Source: Bradysia coprophila
Taxonomy: Eukaryota; Arthropoda; Insecta; Diptera; Sciaridae
Direction: 5' to 3'
DNA: 64,000 bases
NCBI RefSeq assembly: GCF_014529535.1
Contig: NW_023503493.1
Span: 16,834,001-16,898,000, forward strand
The first letter of the stretch is position 1. Each line of letters begins with the position of its first letter. The notes below the pieces were generated by a model. The model was given only the letters and a program-made list of their open reading frames with translations. It was not told where the DNA came from and made no database searches. Made by a program: the position numbers and the translations under genes. Shown here piece after piece: positions 11,701 through 23,129 of this stretch.

Positions 11701-14700
11701 ATTTACTGAAAATTATTCTTAAAATTACCGAAATTGATAGACCCAAAAAAGACAAACCACAAGTAGGATAGCTTTCGGTAATTTTAAAAATTTTCGATAA
11801 TTTACAGTAATTGTCAATAATTTTCCGTTATTTCCAGCCAATCGAATTCCCACAAGTAGTCCCTGACATTGTGATACACCAACAGATATTCATCATACGT
11901 CGTTCTACGGTCTTTCATTGATTTTCTTTTGTAGCTTACATTCAGATCATCGAATGGCTGGTCAACTGTTGGCATCACCACAATTGAATCACAGCAATTC
12001 CAATAGCAATGTAAATGCATGTACACAAAGCCAGCAACAAAGCGGTAGAAGCGATGCCGGCGATACTGTAAATAATACCAAAATACCATCATTATCCATT
12101 TCGACTGTTGCTGTTAAAAAGCAAGGTGTTTCGGGAGAGAGTTGTGATGCAACTGGTCAATCGTCACGGGACATATTAATTAGAAAATTCGAGAAGGATT
12201 TCAGGTAGGCGAAAAGTTAATTGTGATTTATGCGGGTGCGATTTTTGCTGAAGTTCATAAAATTTGGTTAACGTATGTTGGGTGTCGTTATAAAACGTTA
12301 TTTATAGCGGAAAATGAATTTCTGTAAAATATTGGGTGAACCCAGGCAATAACTCCTCGAGACTGTGTCATGTATCAACAATGGCTTCAGTTTTTACCGA
12401 CAAAGTTTTGCATTTCATTTCTCTTTCAATTTATTGCTTTAATTATTTTCAAGCCTTTTTTTCATTACAATTCCCACGGTTGTTGCTCTGAGAACGGTCT
12501 AGGATGTTGGTGCTTCCTAGTAAACAAAATTGAATTTTATTTAAAGGTCGAAGCAACAAATCAAAGATGCTATTATGGGCAATGATTTCTTAAAACATAT
12601 CGACTCATCCCAAGTTCGAGAATTGGTTGACTCTATGTACAGCCGTGATGTCGTCCAGGGAGAGTATGTTATACGTGAGGGTGAAGGTGGCGCTCATTTG
12701 TTTGTTGCAGCTGAGGGAGAATTTGAAGTTATCAAGGATGGTAAAGTGCTCGGTAAAATGGGTCCGGGGAAGGCATTCGGTGAACTGGCCATATTATACA
12801 ACTGCACGAGAACAGCGTCTGTTAAAGGTAGCATCTGGTTAAAATTTCCGCTAAATGAATGGGATTTGAAATGAAATTCTTCCTAGTTCTATGTGATTCA
12901 CGGGTTTGGGTACTAGATCGGAGAGTTTTCCAACAAATAATGATGAGAACGGGCATGCAGAAAATTGAGGAAAATGTAAACTTTCTGAGATCCGTACCAT
13001 TGCTGAAACATTTGAGCAACAACCTTCTGGCTAAGATAGCTGATGTACTGGAAGTGGTAATATATCGATAAATTTGCAACATCAACTGACCAATTTAGTA
13101 AGAATCTTATTGCATAGGAATTCTATCCAGCTGGTGCGTACATTATTCGGCAAGGTGCCAGTGGTGACACATTTTTCTTAATAAGTCAAGGAAGCGTAAA
13201 GGTTACTCAACGTATTCCCGGGAACCAAGTCGAGGAAGAGATTCGTTCACTGGGTCGAGGTGATTATTTCGGCGAACAGGCTTTAATCAAGGAGGACAAG
13301 CGAACAGCCAACATTGTTGCTATGCCACCTGGAGTAGAGTGCCTAACATTGGATAGAGAATCGTTTACACAACTGATCGGCGATCTATGTGAATTGCGTG
13401 AAAAGGATTATGGAGACGATACTCGAGTACTGTCAATGAAAAAGAGTGATTCAAAGGCGGTGATATTTGGTTCGGACACAATGCAAGGTATGTAGCGATT
13501 TCAGCAACGGATCTCAGGATATCAAAAATTTGATTTTCCTATTTCGTTGAACTAGAATTGCTTCACGTCGAATTAGATGACTTAGACATCATTGCAACTC
13601 TGGGTATTGGTGGATTCGGTAGAGTCGAGTTGGTCAAGTACGAAAAAAATAATGAAGTGCAGACGTACGCCTTGAAGTGCCTGCGTAAGCGACACATAAT
13701 CGATACTAGGCAGGAGGAGCATGTTTTCAGCGAACGCACTATAATGCTCTCCTGCAACAATCCGTTTATCTGTCGACTGTATCGAACGTATCGAGACTCT
13801 AAGTATGTGTATATGTTGTTGGAGGCTTGCTTGGGCGGTGAAGTCTGGACGATTCTGCGTGACCGAGGTCATTTCGATGACTTCACAACGCAATTTATTA
13901 TCGGATGTGTTCTGCAGGCATTTGAGTATTTGCATGCACGAGGCATTGTTTACCGAGATTTGAAGCCAGAGAATCTAAGTACGGTTTCTAATTCCTTACA
14001 ACTCGATTTCGACTCTAAATTGTTTGTTCTTTTCAGTGTTGGACTCATCAGGCTACATAAAATTGGTAAGGCCGTGTCTATTTTCCCTCAATGCCAACAA
14101 TGAATTAATCAATTTCCTATTCCTCCAATAACAGGTCGACTTTGGTTTCGCTAAATACATAGGATACAGCAGCAAGACGTGGACGTTCTGCGGCACACCC
14201 GAATATGTTTCGCCAGAGATAATACTCAATAAGGGACATGATCGCGCGGTTGATTACTGGGCTTTAGGCATTCTCATTCACGAGCTGCTAACTGGAACTC
14301 CGCCATTCACCGGCAGTGATCCAATGAAAACATACAACATCATTTTGAAGGGCATCGATATGGTCGATTTTCCGAATCATATGTCAAGATCTGCAATACA
14401 ATTGGTGAAACGGCTCTGCCGAGACACTCCAGCCGAACGACTTGGATATCAACGAGGTGGGACTCAGGACATTAAGAAGCATAAGTAAGTGCTCCGAAGT
14501 GAGAATCGACAAATTTAATCTAAATTTCATTTCAACATTTTTCACGATCAACAGATGGTTCGCAGGGTTTGATTGGGATGGGTTAGCCAATTTGACGCTC
14601 ACGCCGCCAATTTTACAGCCTGTAGCAGGTCCACTGGATTTCAGCAATTTCGATCATTTTCCCATGGAAACTGATTTCCCCGATGACGAGATGTCTGGAT

Positions 14701-14717
14701 GGGATGAAGGATTTTGA
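5753..14717 (+). CDS. for: cGMP-dependent protein kinase, foraging type
   Basis: This is a Ser/Thr kinase activated by cGMP. Exons read: about 5540-5837 (first in-frame ATG 5753), 5910-6382, 8562-8759, about 11940-12204, 12547-12827, 12887-13056, 13118-13487, 13556-13978, 14037-14065, 14135-14484, 14555-14717. Order of parts: a Ser/Asn-rich isoform-like N-terminus; a heptad coiled coil (8601-8759) for dimerisation; the autoinhibitory stretch [10 protein letters not shown] near 12113; two cyclic-nucleotide domains, with [14 protein letters not shown] in the first and [14 protein letters not shown] in the second; then the kinase domain with [26 protein letters not shown] and VDFGFAKY. It ends SGWDEGF, as is usual for these kinases. 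All junctions from 12204 onward keep frame. The joint between the exons ending 8759 and starting near 11940 is out of phase, so a small exon is missing or 11954 is an alternative start. The activation segment ends SPE where APE is usual. Confidence 0.88.
6452..7657. mobile_element. 1.2 kb foldback element in a kinase intron
   Basis: Two long arms, very roughly 500 bp each, are inverted copies. For example, GACTAAAGGGTGTATCT on the left pairs with AGATACGCCCTTTAG on the right, and the segment around 6860-6960 pairs with 7240-7340. The arms differ at many sites, so this is an old insertion rather than an assembly mirror. It lies wholly in the intron 6383-8561 of the kinase gene. Open frames within are arm artefacts. 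No transposase is seen. Confidence 0.7.
7855..8050. repeat. Dispersed repeat, also present inverted at 42337-42500
   Basis: The segment containing GTTTATTGACCTCGGCTTCG, ACGAAAACTCTACTTTTCATC and a GTCGAAAACC motif reappears on the opposite strand at about 42337-42500 with scattered differences. It lies in a kinase intron and codes for nothing recognisable. It is probably a MITE or a fragment of a larger dispersed element. Confidence 0.6.
10582..10719. mobile_element. 138 bp near-perfect palindrome (MITE-like)
   Basis: The arms start GAACGTCAATTGATGAGT and end ACTCATCAATTGTCGTTC. Roughly 60 bp per arm match with only a few changes, separated by a short spacer around GACGTTCTAACG. It sits in the large kinase intron between the coiled-coil exon and the autoinhibitory exon. 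The rest of that intron (8760-11900) shows only AT-rich sequence and a short hairpin at 9834-9901 with ATGAGGATTGGGTGT arms. Confidence 0.65.
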
Positions 14718-14771
14718 TGACAAACAAAACTAATGTGCCTTGCGTCGTTGTACACGACTTGTACGATAAAT

Positions 14772-14777
14772 AATAAA
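14772..14777 (+). promoter_or_regulatory. Polyadenylation signal of the kinase gene
   Basis: AATAAA lies 55 bp after the kinase stop codon. The convergent mannosidase gene ends at 14851 on the other strand, leaving only about 130 bp between the two stop codons, so the 3' ends of the two transcripts lie very close or overlap. Confidence 0.6.
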
Positions 14778-14850
14778 TTTTTGTTAAAATAGGGTCGAGA
14801 TTCTCCCTTTTATATCACACAATATTGACAATTACGTTAAACAAATGCGC

Positions 14851-17800
14851 TTATGGCCTCCACTCCAATGTTACGATAAAAGTTCGGATTTCCATTGGCT
14901 GCAAAATTATATTCCACGTATTTCTGCCTGCGTCAACATCTCTGCTGCGATTGCGAGTATTTTGCTCATCATCTTTGAGCAAAACTCTAATTCTGTCAAG
15001 ATCGGCCAATTCTTGTGACGGATTGGACATGCTCTCATTGCTTGAGCTGTTAGGATTCTGAATGTCATCATTTTTGAATTTCATTCTTGTTGCTTCGTCC
15101 TTCCACTGATTCGCTGATAATGTCGTTTCACGAATCTCCGAAATGTCGAAATTGTGGAAAACATCTTTCAGATTAAACATCGCCGGTTTCGAGTATTCGG
15201 GATCGTCGTGTCCTTCGAGGATGTGTTCAAATCGCAATAGAAAGCTGTTCTCTTTCCACGGTTCGAGCGTCATCAAATTAACGTTTTGCGGTAGAGATAG
15301 CGAAAGGGCCGAGTACTGAAAAGAAGACAAATTATTTTCATATTTTGCACACGTACGAAGAAGAGGTGAAACTTTGAATGATTTTTGTATAATATTTGAA
15401 TCAAAGAGAAGGCAGAAATAACATTAAAAGTGCATTGGAAAACTTTTTCGTGCATCTGATTTAGTTTTGCCATTTTAGGTCCATTTTATGTTGTAAAGTT
15501 ATGTAAGCAAAAGTTTTAAATGTGAAATATGACCATCGACAACATCATTGAGGTACAGGTACACGTACACTTCTTAATCAACAATATTTTGGAAAGCTTT
15601 GATGAACTTTGTTAAAGTTTCACAAATCAACATCAAAACTAGGCGATTGTTAAAGGTAGGTTGAGTATCGTATGAAATCATGCCACTTACAATGTGTGTA
15701 TAGGTTTTCTGCCAAACATCAAACGTATACTTGGTGGCATCGCTGAAGAATATCCAACTCGGCAATAATTTTTTCAATTGAATGAAACGCTCTTGAGCGG
15801 CCATCGTCGGTCGAGATTCTGTTGTAGATCCAAATGTGAGGTAATGAATACCTCTAACTACCAACCCACGTCCAAATGCCGTTTCATTCAATGCTTCATC
15901 CACCCCGAATGCATCGTCATGAAGCAAGCGTCGGTGAATCTACGAGCGGATAATTTCAATGATTTCAATAGCATGAAAAAGACACTGATTTACCATTAAG
16001 TCTACGGATCCATCCATCAAGCTTGTGCCGCCTTGTGAGCGATCCGTTAAAATTGCTAGTCTCTCATTTCTGTCCTCGATAGCAATTTTCGTTGTGACAG
16101 GATAGTAGTTTCCGGCGATTTGTTCGAGTAAATTCACTTTCCAGGTGTCTCGATGGTTGCGGACTCGTTTCAACATTTCGCGACCATTCGAATCGGTGAA
16201 AAATTCGCCTAAAATTGCAAAAAGGACAAACGTTAGGTCACCTTTTTTGCAGTGTCGATGAGACTGTTGCTACAATACCAGCAGAATTAATGTCCGTCTG
16301 GAATCTTGCAACGATTTCTTTTCCCATGCCGTCTGTAATCGGAATTTCTCCAACGAGCCATTCGAATTCGGCGAAATTGTCGTCTTTGTATATGCGAACA
16401 ACTTGACTAAGCCACTCGTTGAAAACCTATTTCGATTAAAAACTTAGACGGTCGTCTTTGAGTTAATTTAGTAATAGAATGCCTCACCTGATGTACCTCC
16501 TCAACAACAGGTCCCTTAATTACCGTTGTCATGACCTGTATGTCAGAGCAAAGTAGAAATGGTCGATAAATGTAAGAATTGGAAGGAAAACTTTCGGATC
16601 TACCTTATCAGATACAATTCGCTCGGTACTGTTAGGACGAAAGATGTAAGCACCCGATGATCGGTTGAGAAATTCTCTGTTGTTTCCGACTGCACCTTCA
16701 TAGTAGAAAAATGTTTGTTTAAGTCTGCTGGTGGCACCATTCGAAGTAACCGATGCCAGTTGTCCATTTCCATCGAAAGTTAGATTGATGTACTTGTTGC
16801 CTATCGACACTGTCCCATCTTCGGCAAAATAACCATGTCCATTATGCGGTTGGTCCATTAAAAGCGCTTCTGGTTGCTGATCATTCGAAGATGAAGATAT
16901 GAAATATGACTTAAAGCCAAGCGGTGGAAGCTCATTAGCCAAAAATACCATCTCTGGAATGAAATGTGTTAGCTTTCTCGAACGATTTTCAACCGTTGCA
17001 TTATTTTACCGTTTGTGGCGTTGCTTAGTCGATAATGCAAATTTTTAACCGATGTCGGAATGGCAATCATTTGGAATGGTGTTGGAACTCCGCGGTAGTC
17101 AAGAATTGAATAATCTGCACCGCTTACAGGTATTCGGACGTATTGAAACGTTGAATGTGGCAATGGATTGTAGAGAGTTACGATGAAAGTTTGAGCTCCC
17201 TCAGTCTTTTCACACACGCTAATGTTCAACGATGGGCAGCTGTCGAAATCGAACTCATATTTGCTATCCATCACATTATCGTCATGGTTCCATGGACTCC
17301 TCACTGGATTTTTACCAGTTGTTATTTGATTCAGTACGTCACGAGTGTTGGCACTACATGCTTCCATGGCTTGATTTAATAAGCGAGCATAATCTTCGGC
17401 AACATGCTGCTTTTCAGTTCCAGTAACCGCATCTGTTACAATGCAAGCAATGAGTTGTTTGAAGTAAAAAGATTTTCTTTTACTATACTAACCGTGGTGC
17501 TGCATCACACCCATCGCTTCACGGAGTAGTCTTAAATGCGGTTCAAAACCTGCGTTCGTAGCTGGCGTTAAGGCGGTGAGTTGTTTGCAGATCTAGCAGA
17601 ATCGAACATGAGTTAATACATCTGACGGAACTATTTCCGTTACCGTACCTGCAAAAAGTGATTTCCCACCCGTTCGAAACGTTTTATTGCCGGGCGAGAT
17701 GTAAAGTATCCGGTCCAAAAAGCGTGTGGGTCAGACGAATACGGAAAGAAGTCGTCGCTTTTCGTTGACCATGTTATGTTCGCTTCGTGAAGTGACTTGA

Positions 17801-20800
17801 GGTAGCACGATGGTGTTGAATAAAATAGGTTGAAATTTGAACCGTTCTTCTGTCGTTCATTTGAGTATCTATTTGATGAAATGGATTTTAAAATTTCTTC
17901 CAACGGAGGGCTAACCATTAATTTCTGACGAATTGAATATTGTGATTGTGTGATTGATGTGCCACAGTCTTTTAAGGAAGAATCATGCTTCGAGTGTGAA
18001 AATGGGTAAAGCTAGTCCGGCAAATATTCATGAATATACCAAAGTGACGATAACCATTCTCGGTGAATGCTTAGCTTACAGAAACCACACCACATGAGAT
18101 GATACTTGCTAAACTGTAGCAGTGTAGTCATTGATATTGGAAACCTTTGCGGTAAATCAAATCGAGCGGTCGACATTTTTAATAAATGAATTTTGAGTCA
18201 ATAGAAACTTTCATATAAGGCAGGGCAATAAAACGAGCACATGCGATGGCCAATGTAATCCACTTACAATATCAATTTGTCAAGGTTTTTGTACCACATT
18301 CGAGCGTCTTGATAATTGAAATCTTCTCCCATTGTAATCAGAACATTGTTTGTGCGATAGCCTTTTGTCATTTCATTTACATAAGACATGAAGTCGTCAA
18401 CCTTTAATGAAAGCAATTCAGTATTTATTATAGGTCAGATAACAATTTTCAGTGCTGAATTTTGCTTCTGTAAAAACACATCAATAACATTGTGCCTCAG
18501 TAAAAGTAACATTTTTGTAGAAATAAAATCTGTGTATAATGATGACGCTTATCCCGTACACAATATACACTACCGTTCAAAAGTATTCGATCATTGATTG
18601 TTTTCAGTGTAAATTGACAAACTTTGCGAGGGCGCCAAAAATCGAAATGGTACCGGATTTTCACGAAAGATGGCGCATTGGATAGCTTGATCCTTAATCT
18701 TTAAAGGAAAAATATAAAAAATGTTTTCACCAAATGAGAAATCCTAATTTTTGCAAAGGTCTGCGAAGTCGGGGAACAAAGTTGTTCCCAGGCCATGCAG
18801 ACCTTCGGGAAAATTGAAAATTAAAGATTAAGGATCAAGCCATCGAATGCGCCAACTTTCGTGAAAATCCGGTACCATTTCGATTTTTGGCGCCCTCTTA
18901 ACGTTTGTCAATTTACACTGAAAACACTCAATGATCGAATACTTTTGAACGGTAGTGTAGGTTCGATCGAGCACATAGAAAAACATTACAAATCTAATGT
19001 GGACTTAAATGGAGCTAAATTTGAGATAATTTCGACTGTGTTAAACTGTAGTCTACCTTTATGTGATCAACGGAAATTTTCCTCAGTAGGTTCTGGCTTA
19101 CGAAATATTAAGCTTGAATACGTCTAAAGGTAGTGAAGCAGGAGATCCTTCACAGGTTAAATAGACAATCTTCCCGATGGAAAATGGGAATACGTTTCCA
19201 CCTAATCAAATGAATCGTTGTGCACAGCTCAAAACATTCAATTCAATCAGAAACTCCGAGCCGACTGACCGTCTTACCTAATTAGCTTGTCCATGTTCTT
19301 ATAATATAGATTGGCATCCATATAGGTGAAATCGCCTCCCATGGTCAAAATGATATTATTTGAACTGTAAAACAGCACCTGTTCCTTGACATATGCGAGA
19401 AACTCGTCGACCTTTTGGCAATTTTACCATTTCGATACTTATTTCGATTGACTTATTCCAACGCAACGTTTCGTAAACTTACCCGTCTATTCACGTTGTT
19501 GTCTGGACTCCATTTGTCATCGATAATTGGTTCATCCGCACACAAGACATCGAAACAAAATCCAGGTGGCGGTCCATAGTTATTGAATAATACTCCGGTG
19601 AACAGATCGGCATTCTCTCCTAGTCAGAACAAAATTTAGGAATTGAATTGAAATTTTGTCTCTGAACCCTACCTAAGTTGGCACTTCCATGCCAAACAAA
19701 TTCAGGTTTTCGCGTTACCAAGCGGTTTCGTTTATCTTCGTGATCCAAACGACCGAAGAATAATCCATCGTAGCCCATTTGAGCGAAAATGGAGGCCATC
19801 TCGCGACTATGACCGAACGGATCGATTTGCCAGCCAATTTTTGGTCGGCCGCACTCACCGAATGTGTCGTTTAACTTTCTACACAAATTTTCTTCTCAAA
19901 CTCTCATTCTGAATGGATATGGGAAAGCTATTACCTTAAACCCCACGTAAACTGATCGATAATACTTTGATAATGTGTCGTTGCTTCGTCGTTCATGCTG
20001 AGCAAATGAATTTTTATTTAACTGATTCTGTGAATTCGTAAATACTAGCAATTCTAAGTTACCTCCATGCTCCGCCAATAAATTCCAAGCGACCCTCCTG
20101 AACTAACTGATTCACTTGACTCTTCATTGCATCTGTTTGCTCGTGCCACCATTTAAAGAAGAATGCAGATTCAACATAAATGAACCTTTTTTCCGGGTCC
20201 GAAATCAACTGTTGAACGACCGAATCGAGAATGTACTGTACACCAGCTTTTTGTATTGTGGTTTTACCTATTCGCGACATTATTTTGTTTCCCATTGTAA
20301 AAAATGAAAATTTAAATATTTTCATAGGGAAAAAACTTACTTCCGTAATAGTATTGGTCCACGGTTTTTAACCATCCCACATCATCGTCTATCGAATTCA
20401 TAAAAAATTTAAGTTAAAAATGCAATATTTAGCCCGAGGTTTAAAGATTATAGTAGAAAACTTACGCGTATGTGGTACAAGGTGCACATTTATCATGTTA
20501 GGTTGTGGCTTGGGACATCCCTATAAAAAATAGAGTGAAAAATTCTAGTGATTCAAATGGTGTGGTAAGTGTTTTGAAACGGAAAACATAAAAGTGAGTC
20601 AAAGTCTGTCATTTGTTCAGAAACGGCAAACGTATCGTGACATGACTAGAGGTGTGCGCCGACCATTTTTAGTTTTAATGAGGCGGCGCGATGCAAAGTT
20701 AAAAGATTTAACGGTTACGCCAACAAATTTCGAGATTTTCCTTAAAAAGCTCAAAAATTGTATTAAAAAAATTGATTTGTTGGTTTATTGTCTAAAATTA

Positions 20801-22235
20801 TTCTGAAGATAGAGCGGTGTCACGTCGATCGAAGAAGAAATGGTCGGCGCACACCTCTAGACATGTCACTACTTTTGTTGAAAGTATTGCTCAAAGTTTG
20901 ATATCAAGTCTTTTACTTCATTTGTTAAATCCATACATTTTGCTATATAAAAGAGGACACTTCTCAGAACACATCGTTTACTTTTGTCATTTTTTGTCGA
21001 TACCAGATGACTAATCGTTCTTGAAAGGAACACTGTTCGTTCTCGGTGAAACATCTATCTATTTAACTTTTAGTACTTAACCTGAAATAACCATTCAAGA
21101 TATATTGAACGTTGTTGCATTTATGATCACTACCTCTAAATAGTCGTAGTTTTTGATCGAAGAGCATTAATATTGCCAATAAGGTGTAAGAACGGAATCA
21201 TAGATGAGCTTAAACAATATAAGGATTCGTTTGAAACAGCAATAATATCCTCTTAAGATCTCGTTAGTTCATGCTTCAAAATCAGGAGCATAATATGCAG
21301 CATTAAATGCAAAGTTGGCGATCATTTAGTGATAATATATCTTCTCGCTGGATATAATTTCGAATCTAGCGTATTACAGTGAGTAAAGGTATCTGAGTAT
21401 TTTGATTTGATTTTGGTTTTTGAACCCTAATCTGAGGTTTCGTAAACCTGAATACAAGTTATCAACTTACAATCCGTATGTCATAAATATACAATTATAA
21501 ATCAGACAAATTGAAATAGAGGAGAGATTAAAAAAATCGATGAGTCAAAGCTCGCAGCTGTTCAATATACTGAAATTGAATATTACTAATTATGCGTATG
21601 CGAAGTGTTGATTTATAAATTTTCGCGAATTACATCTGATTCATAGGAAAGTACTTTTTGCTGCGAGGGCTTTTTTTGAGATAGGAATAAATATTGTTTA
21701 TTTTTTTCTTGTTGCCTCTTGATAAACTGGCAACGATTTTTTTTAATAATCTGTCATATGCTTATTTAAATTGGCTATTATGTATACACAAACGGTCAAT
21801 TTAGAATGTTGTTATCTTCAATTTATTCTACTTTAATACTAAGTCGACTCGCCGTTTCGATTTCCAAGTTAGATTTTCTTGGCGAACAATGTATCGCCAG
21901 TAGTTTTAATGAATTCTGTTATAAATCTTTTGTTCTAAGTATTTTTATATGAAATCTTTTACTTCACTAGCTTTAACATTTTGATTCTACTATTGATCTT
22001 TTCTTATTTTTGTTCAAATTATATTCCTAAAGACGACATATTACACATACAAAATTCAACCAAATAAAATCATTTCAAATTGTACCTCATAGCCACATTT
22101 GGCGATATTCGAATAGAGATAACGATCCCGCTGACTTGACATATATTTCTTTCTACGATTTTTACGTCGATCATACTTGCTAGCAGCACATAATTCACAA
22201 ATCAATAACAGAATGCAAAACTTTACGAAATTCAT
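14851..22235 (-). CDS. Lysosomal alpha-mannosidase (glycoside hydrolase family 38)
   Basis: This enzyme removes alpha-linked mannose from N-glycans during lysosomal breakdown. Exons, 5' to 3': 22235-22086, 20520-20466, 20388-20341, 20267-20063, 19997-19935, 19878-19673, 19619-19483, one of 19411-19278 or 18401-18268, 17868-17649, 17592-17493, 17432-17010, 16953-16604, 16535-16488, 16426-16279, 16208-15994, 15939-15691, 15315-14851. They sum to 3216 nt, i.e. 1071 residues, with every junction in phase. The protein starts with a hydrophobic signal peptide. It carries the zinc-binding HTHDDVGW block, the QIDPFGHS block holding the nucleophile Asp, the [20 protein letters not shown] block and [15 protein letters not shown] near the C-terminus. 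Several NxS/T sites fit a glycosylated lysosomal enzyme. Two internal exons and two first exons offer alternatives (separate entries). It converges on the kinase gene. Confidence 0.92.
18268..18401 (-). other. Alternative internal exon B of the alpha-mannosidase
   Basis: This 134 nt exon encodes [10 protein letters not shown] to YKNLDKLI. It has a good acceptor (TTTCATTAAAG) and donor (GTAAGT), and enters and leaves in the same phases as exon A at 19278-19411. Joined to the exon at 17868 it reads DKLILYSNERQ. It keeps the family-typical [10 protein letters not shown] and a Trp in MWYKN, so it looks more like the standard enzyme than exon A does. Including both exons would break the frame because 134 is not a multiple of three. 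Confidence 0.8.
18568..18957. mobile_element. Tc1/mariner-like MITE between the two alternative exons
   Basis: A 390 bp palindromic element with inverted ends CACTACCGTTCAAAAGTATT is flanked on each side by TA (18566-18567 and 18958-18959). The TA duplication and the end sequence, close to widespread Tc1-like termini, support a Tc1/mariner non-autonomous element. It lies in the mannosidase intron separating exon B from exon A. It has no coding potential. Confidence 0.8.
19278..19411 (-). other. Alternative internal exon A of the alpha-mannosidase
   Basis: This 134 nt exon encodes [10 protein letters not shown] to YKNMDKLI, with an acceptor (TTGCCAAAAG) and donor (GTAAGAC). It is in phase with the upstream exon ending NNVNRR and the downstream exon starting at 17868 (reading DKLIRYSNERQ). 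By my count 24 of 44 encoded residues match exon B. It has [10 protein letters not shown] and Tyr where exon B has Trp. It stands first in the order of transcription. Confidence 0.8.
20647..20859. mobile_element. hAT-like MITE with 8 bp target duplication
   Basis: This 213 bp element has inverted ends TAGAGGTGTGCGCCGACCAT. The flanks are GACATGAC (20639-20646) and GACATGTC (20860-20867), an 8 bp duplication with one change, as hAT transposition gives. It lies in mannosidase intron 1. The ends resemble those of the 2.8 kb element at 32572 (TAGAACTGTGCGCCGG), so both may have been moved by related transposases. Confidence 0.78.
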
Positions 22236-22886
22236 TTTTCCACAATTTCCGATTAAAATAACGACATTAAAATCAGTAAAAATTCGTAGCTCAAAGCAAA
22301 TGTTATATGCGTACTATAATTAGTCCGTACTCATTTAGAGAAAATCAAAGACTAACTGACAATGTTGTCATTTAAATAAGCGATCGTACGAAAACGATGA
22401 GTACAAAAATGTTGATAAACAATTGATTTGGAATGTAAATTTGGAGATTTGTTAGTATCGTAAATTAAATAAAAGAACGACCAAATATTTGGACGCCGCG
22501 GGATTCAATCTTCTTAGTTCACATATTTTGGGTACTGTGTAAAAAAGGCATAGTTAGATTTAGATACAAAATTCCCGCTTAGTCTGATACTGATAATATG
22601 GCACAAATTTCCGTTGAACGTTAAAAAATTTAAAGAGTTTTGTTTTCAGATTGGAGTGTTCCGACCCCGGAAAGAATATGGTGTTCTGCCGTAATTTGCA
22701 CAAGAAACATTTTTTTGAGAACAATACAGAGTCTTTTGTTCTAAAAAGTTACGTTTCTTATGCAAACCACGGCAGTGTTGGTCTATTAACTGTGTCCTTA
22801 ACTATTTACCGTTTAAATTCACTACATTTCTTCAAAATAAAAGAACGTCGAAACTCCATCATTTTATACATACTCTCTCATCTTAC

Positions 22887-23069
22887 CTCGTATCCACATC
22901 TTCTCGCCTTAAATCCATCATCTCGATAATGTCTAGACAATTTCTGCGAACTTTCTATGTCTTGAGGAAAATGTTTGAAACGATTTTCCATCAAATGAAC
23001 ACTATATGGTGTACATATTGTAACGACACTCAGTACGACCACAATGTGAACGTTAACTTTAAAGATCAT
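22887..23069 (-). CDS. Candidate alternative first coding exon of the alpha-mannosidase
   Basis: From an ATG at 23069 the reverse strand codes 61 residues: a hydrophobic signal-peptide-like start (MIFKVNVHIVVVLSVVTICT), then a basic stretch ending RRCGYE, followed directly by a donor GTAAGA. The first exon at 22086-22235 ends KCGYE at a phase-0 donor in the same way, and CGYE is the usual start of the mature family sequence. Either exon can therefore splice to the exon at 20520. This suggests two promoters, or a remnant first exon of a tandem duplicate; I cannot tell which without transcripts. Confidence 0.65.
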
Positions 23070-23129
23070 CTCGACAACGTATTTAACTACCGTTTGCTGT
23101 CGCGAACAGTGCACAACTGATTGCAATTG

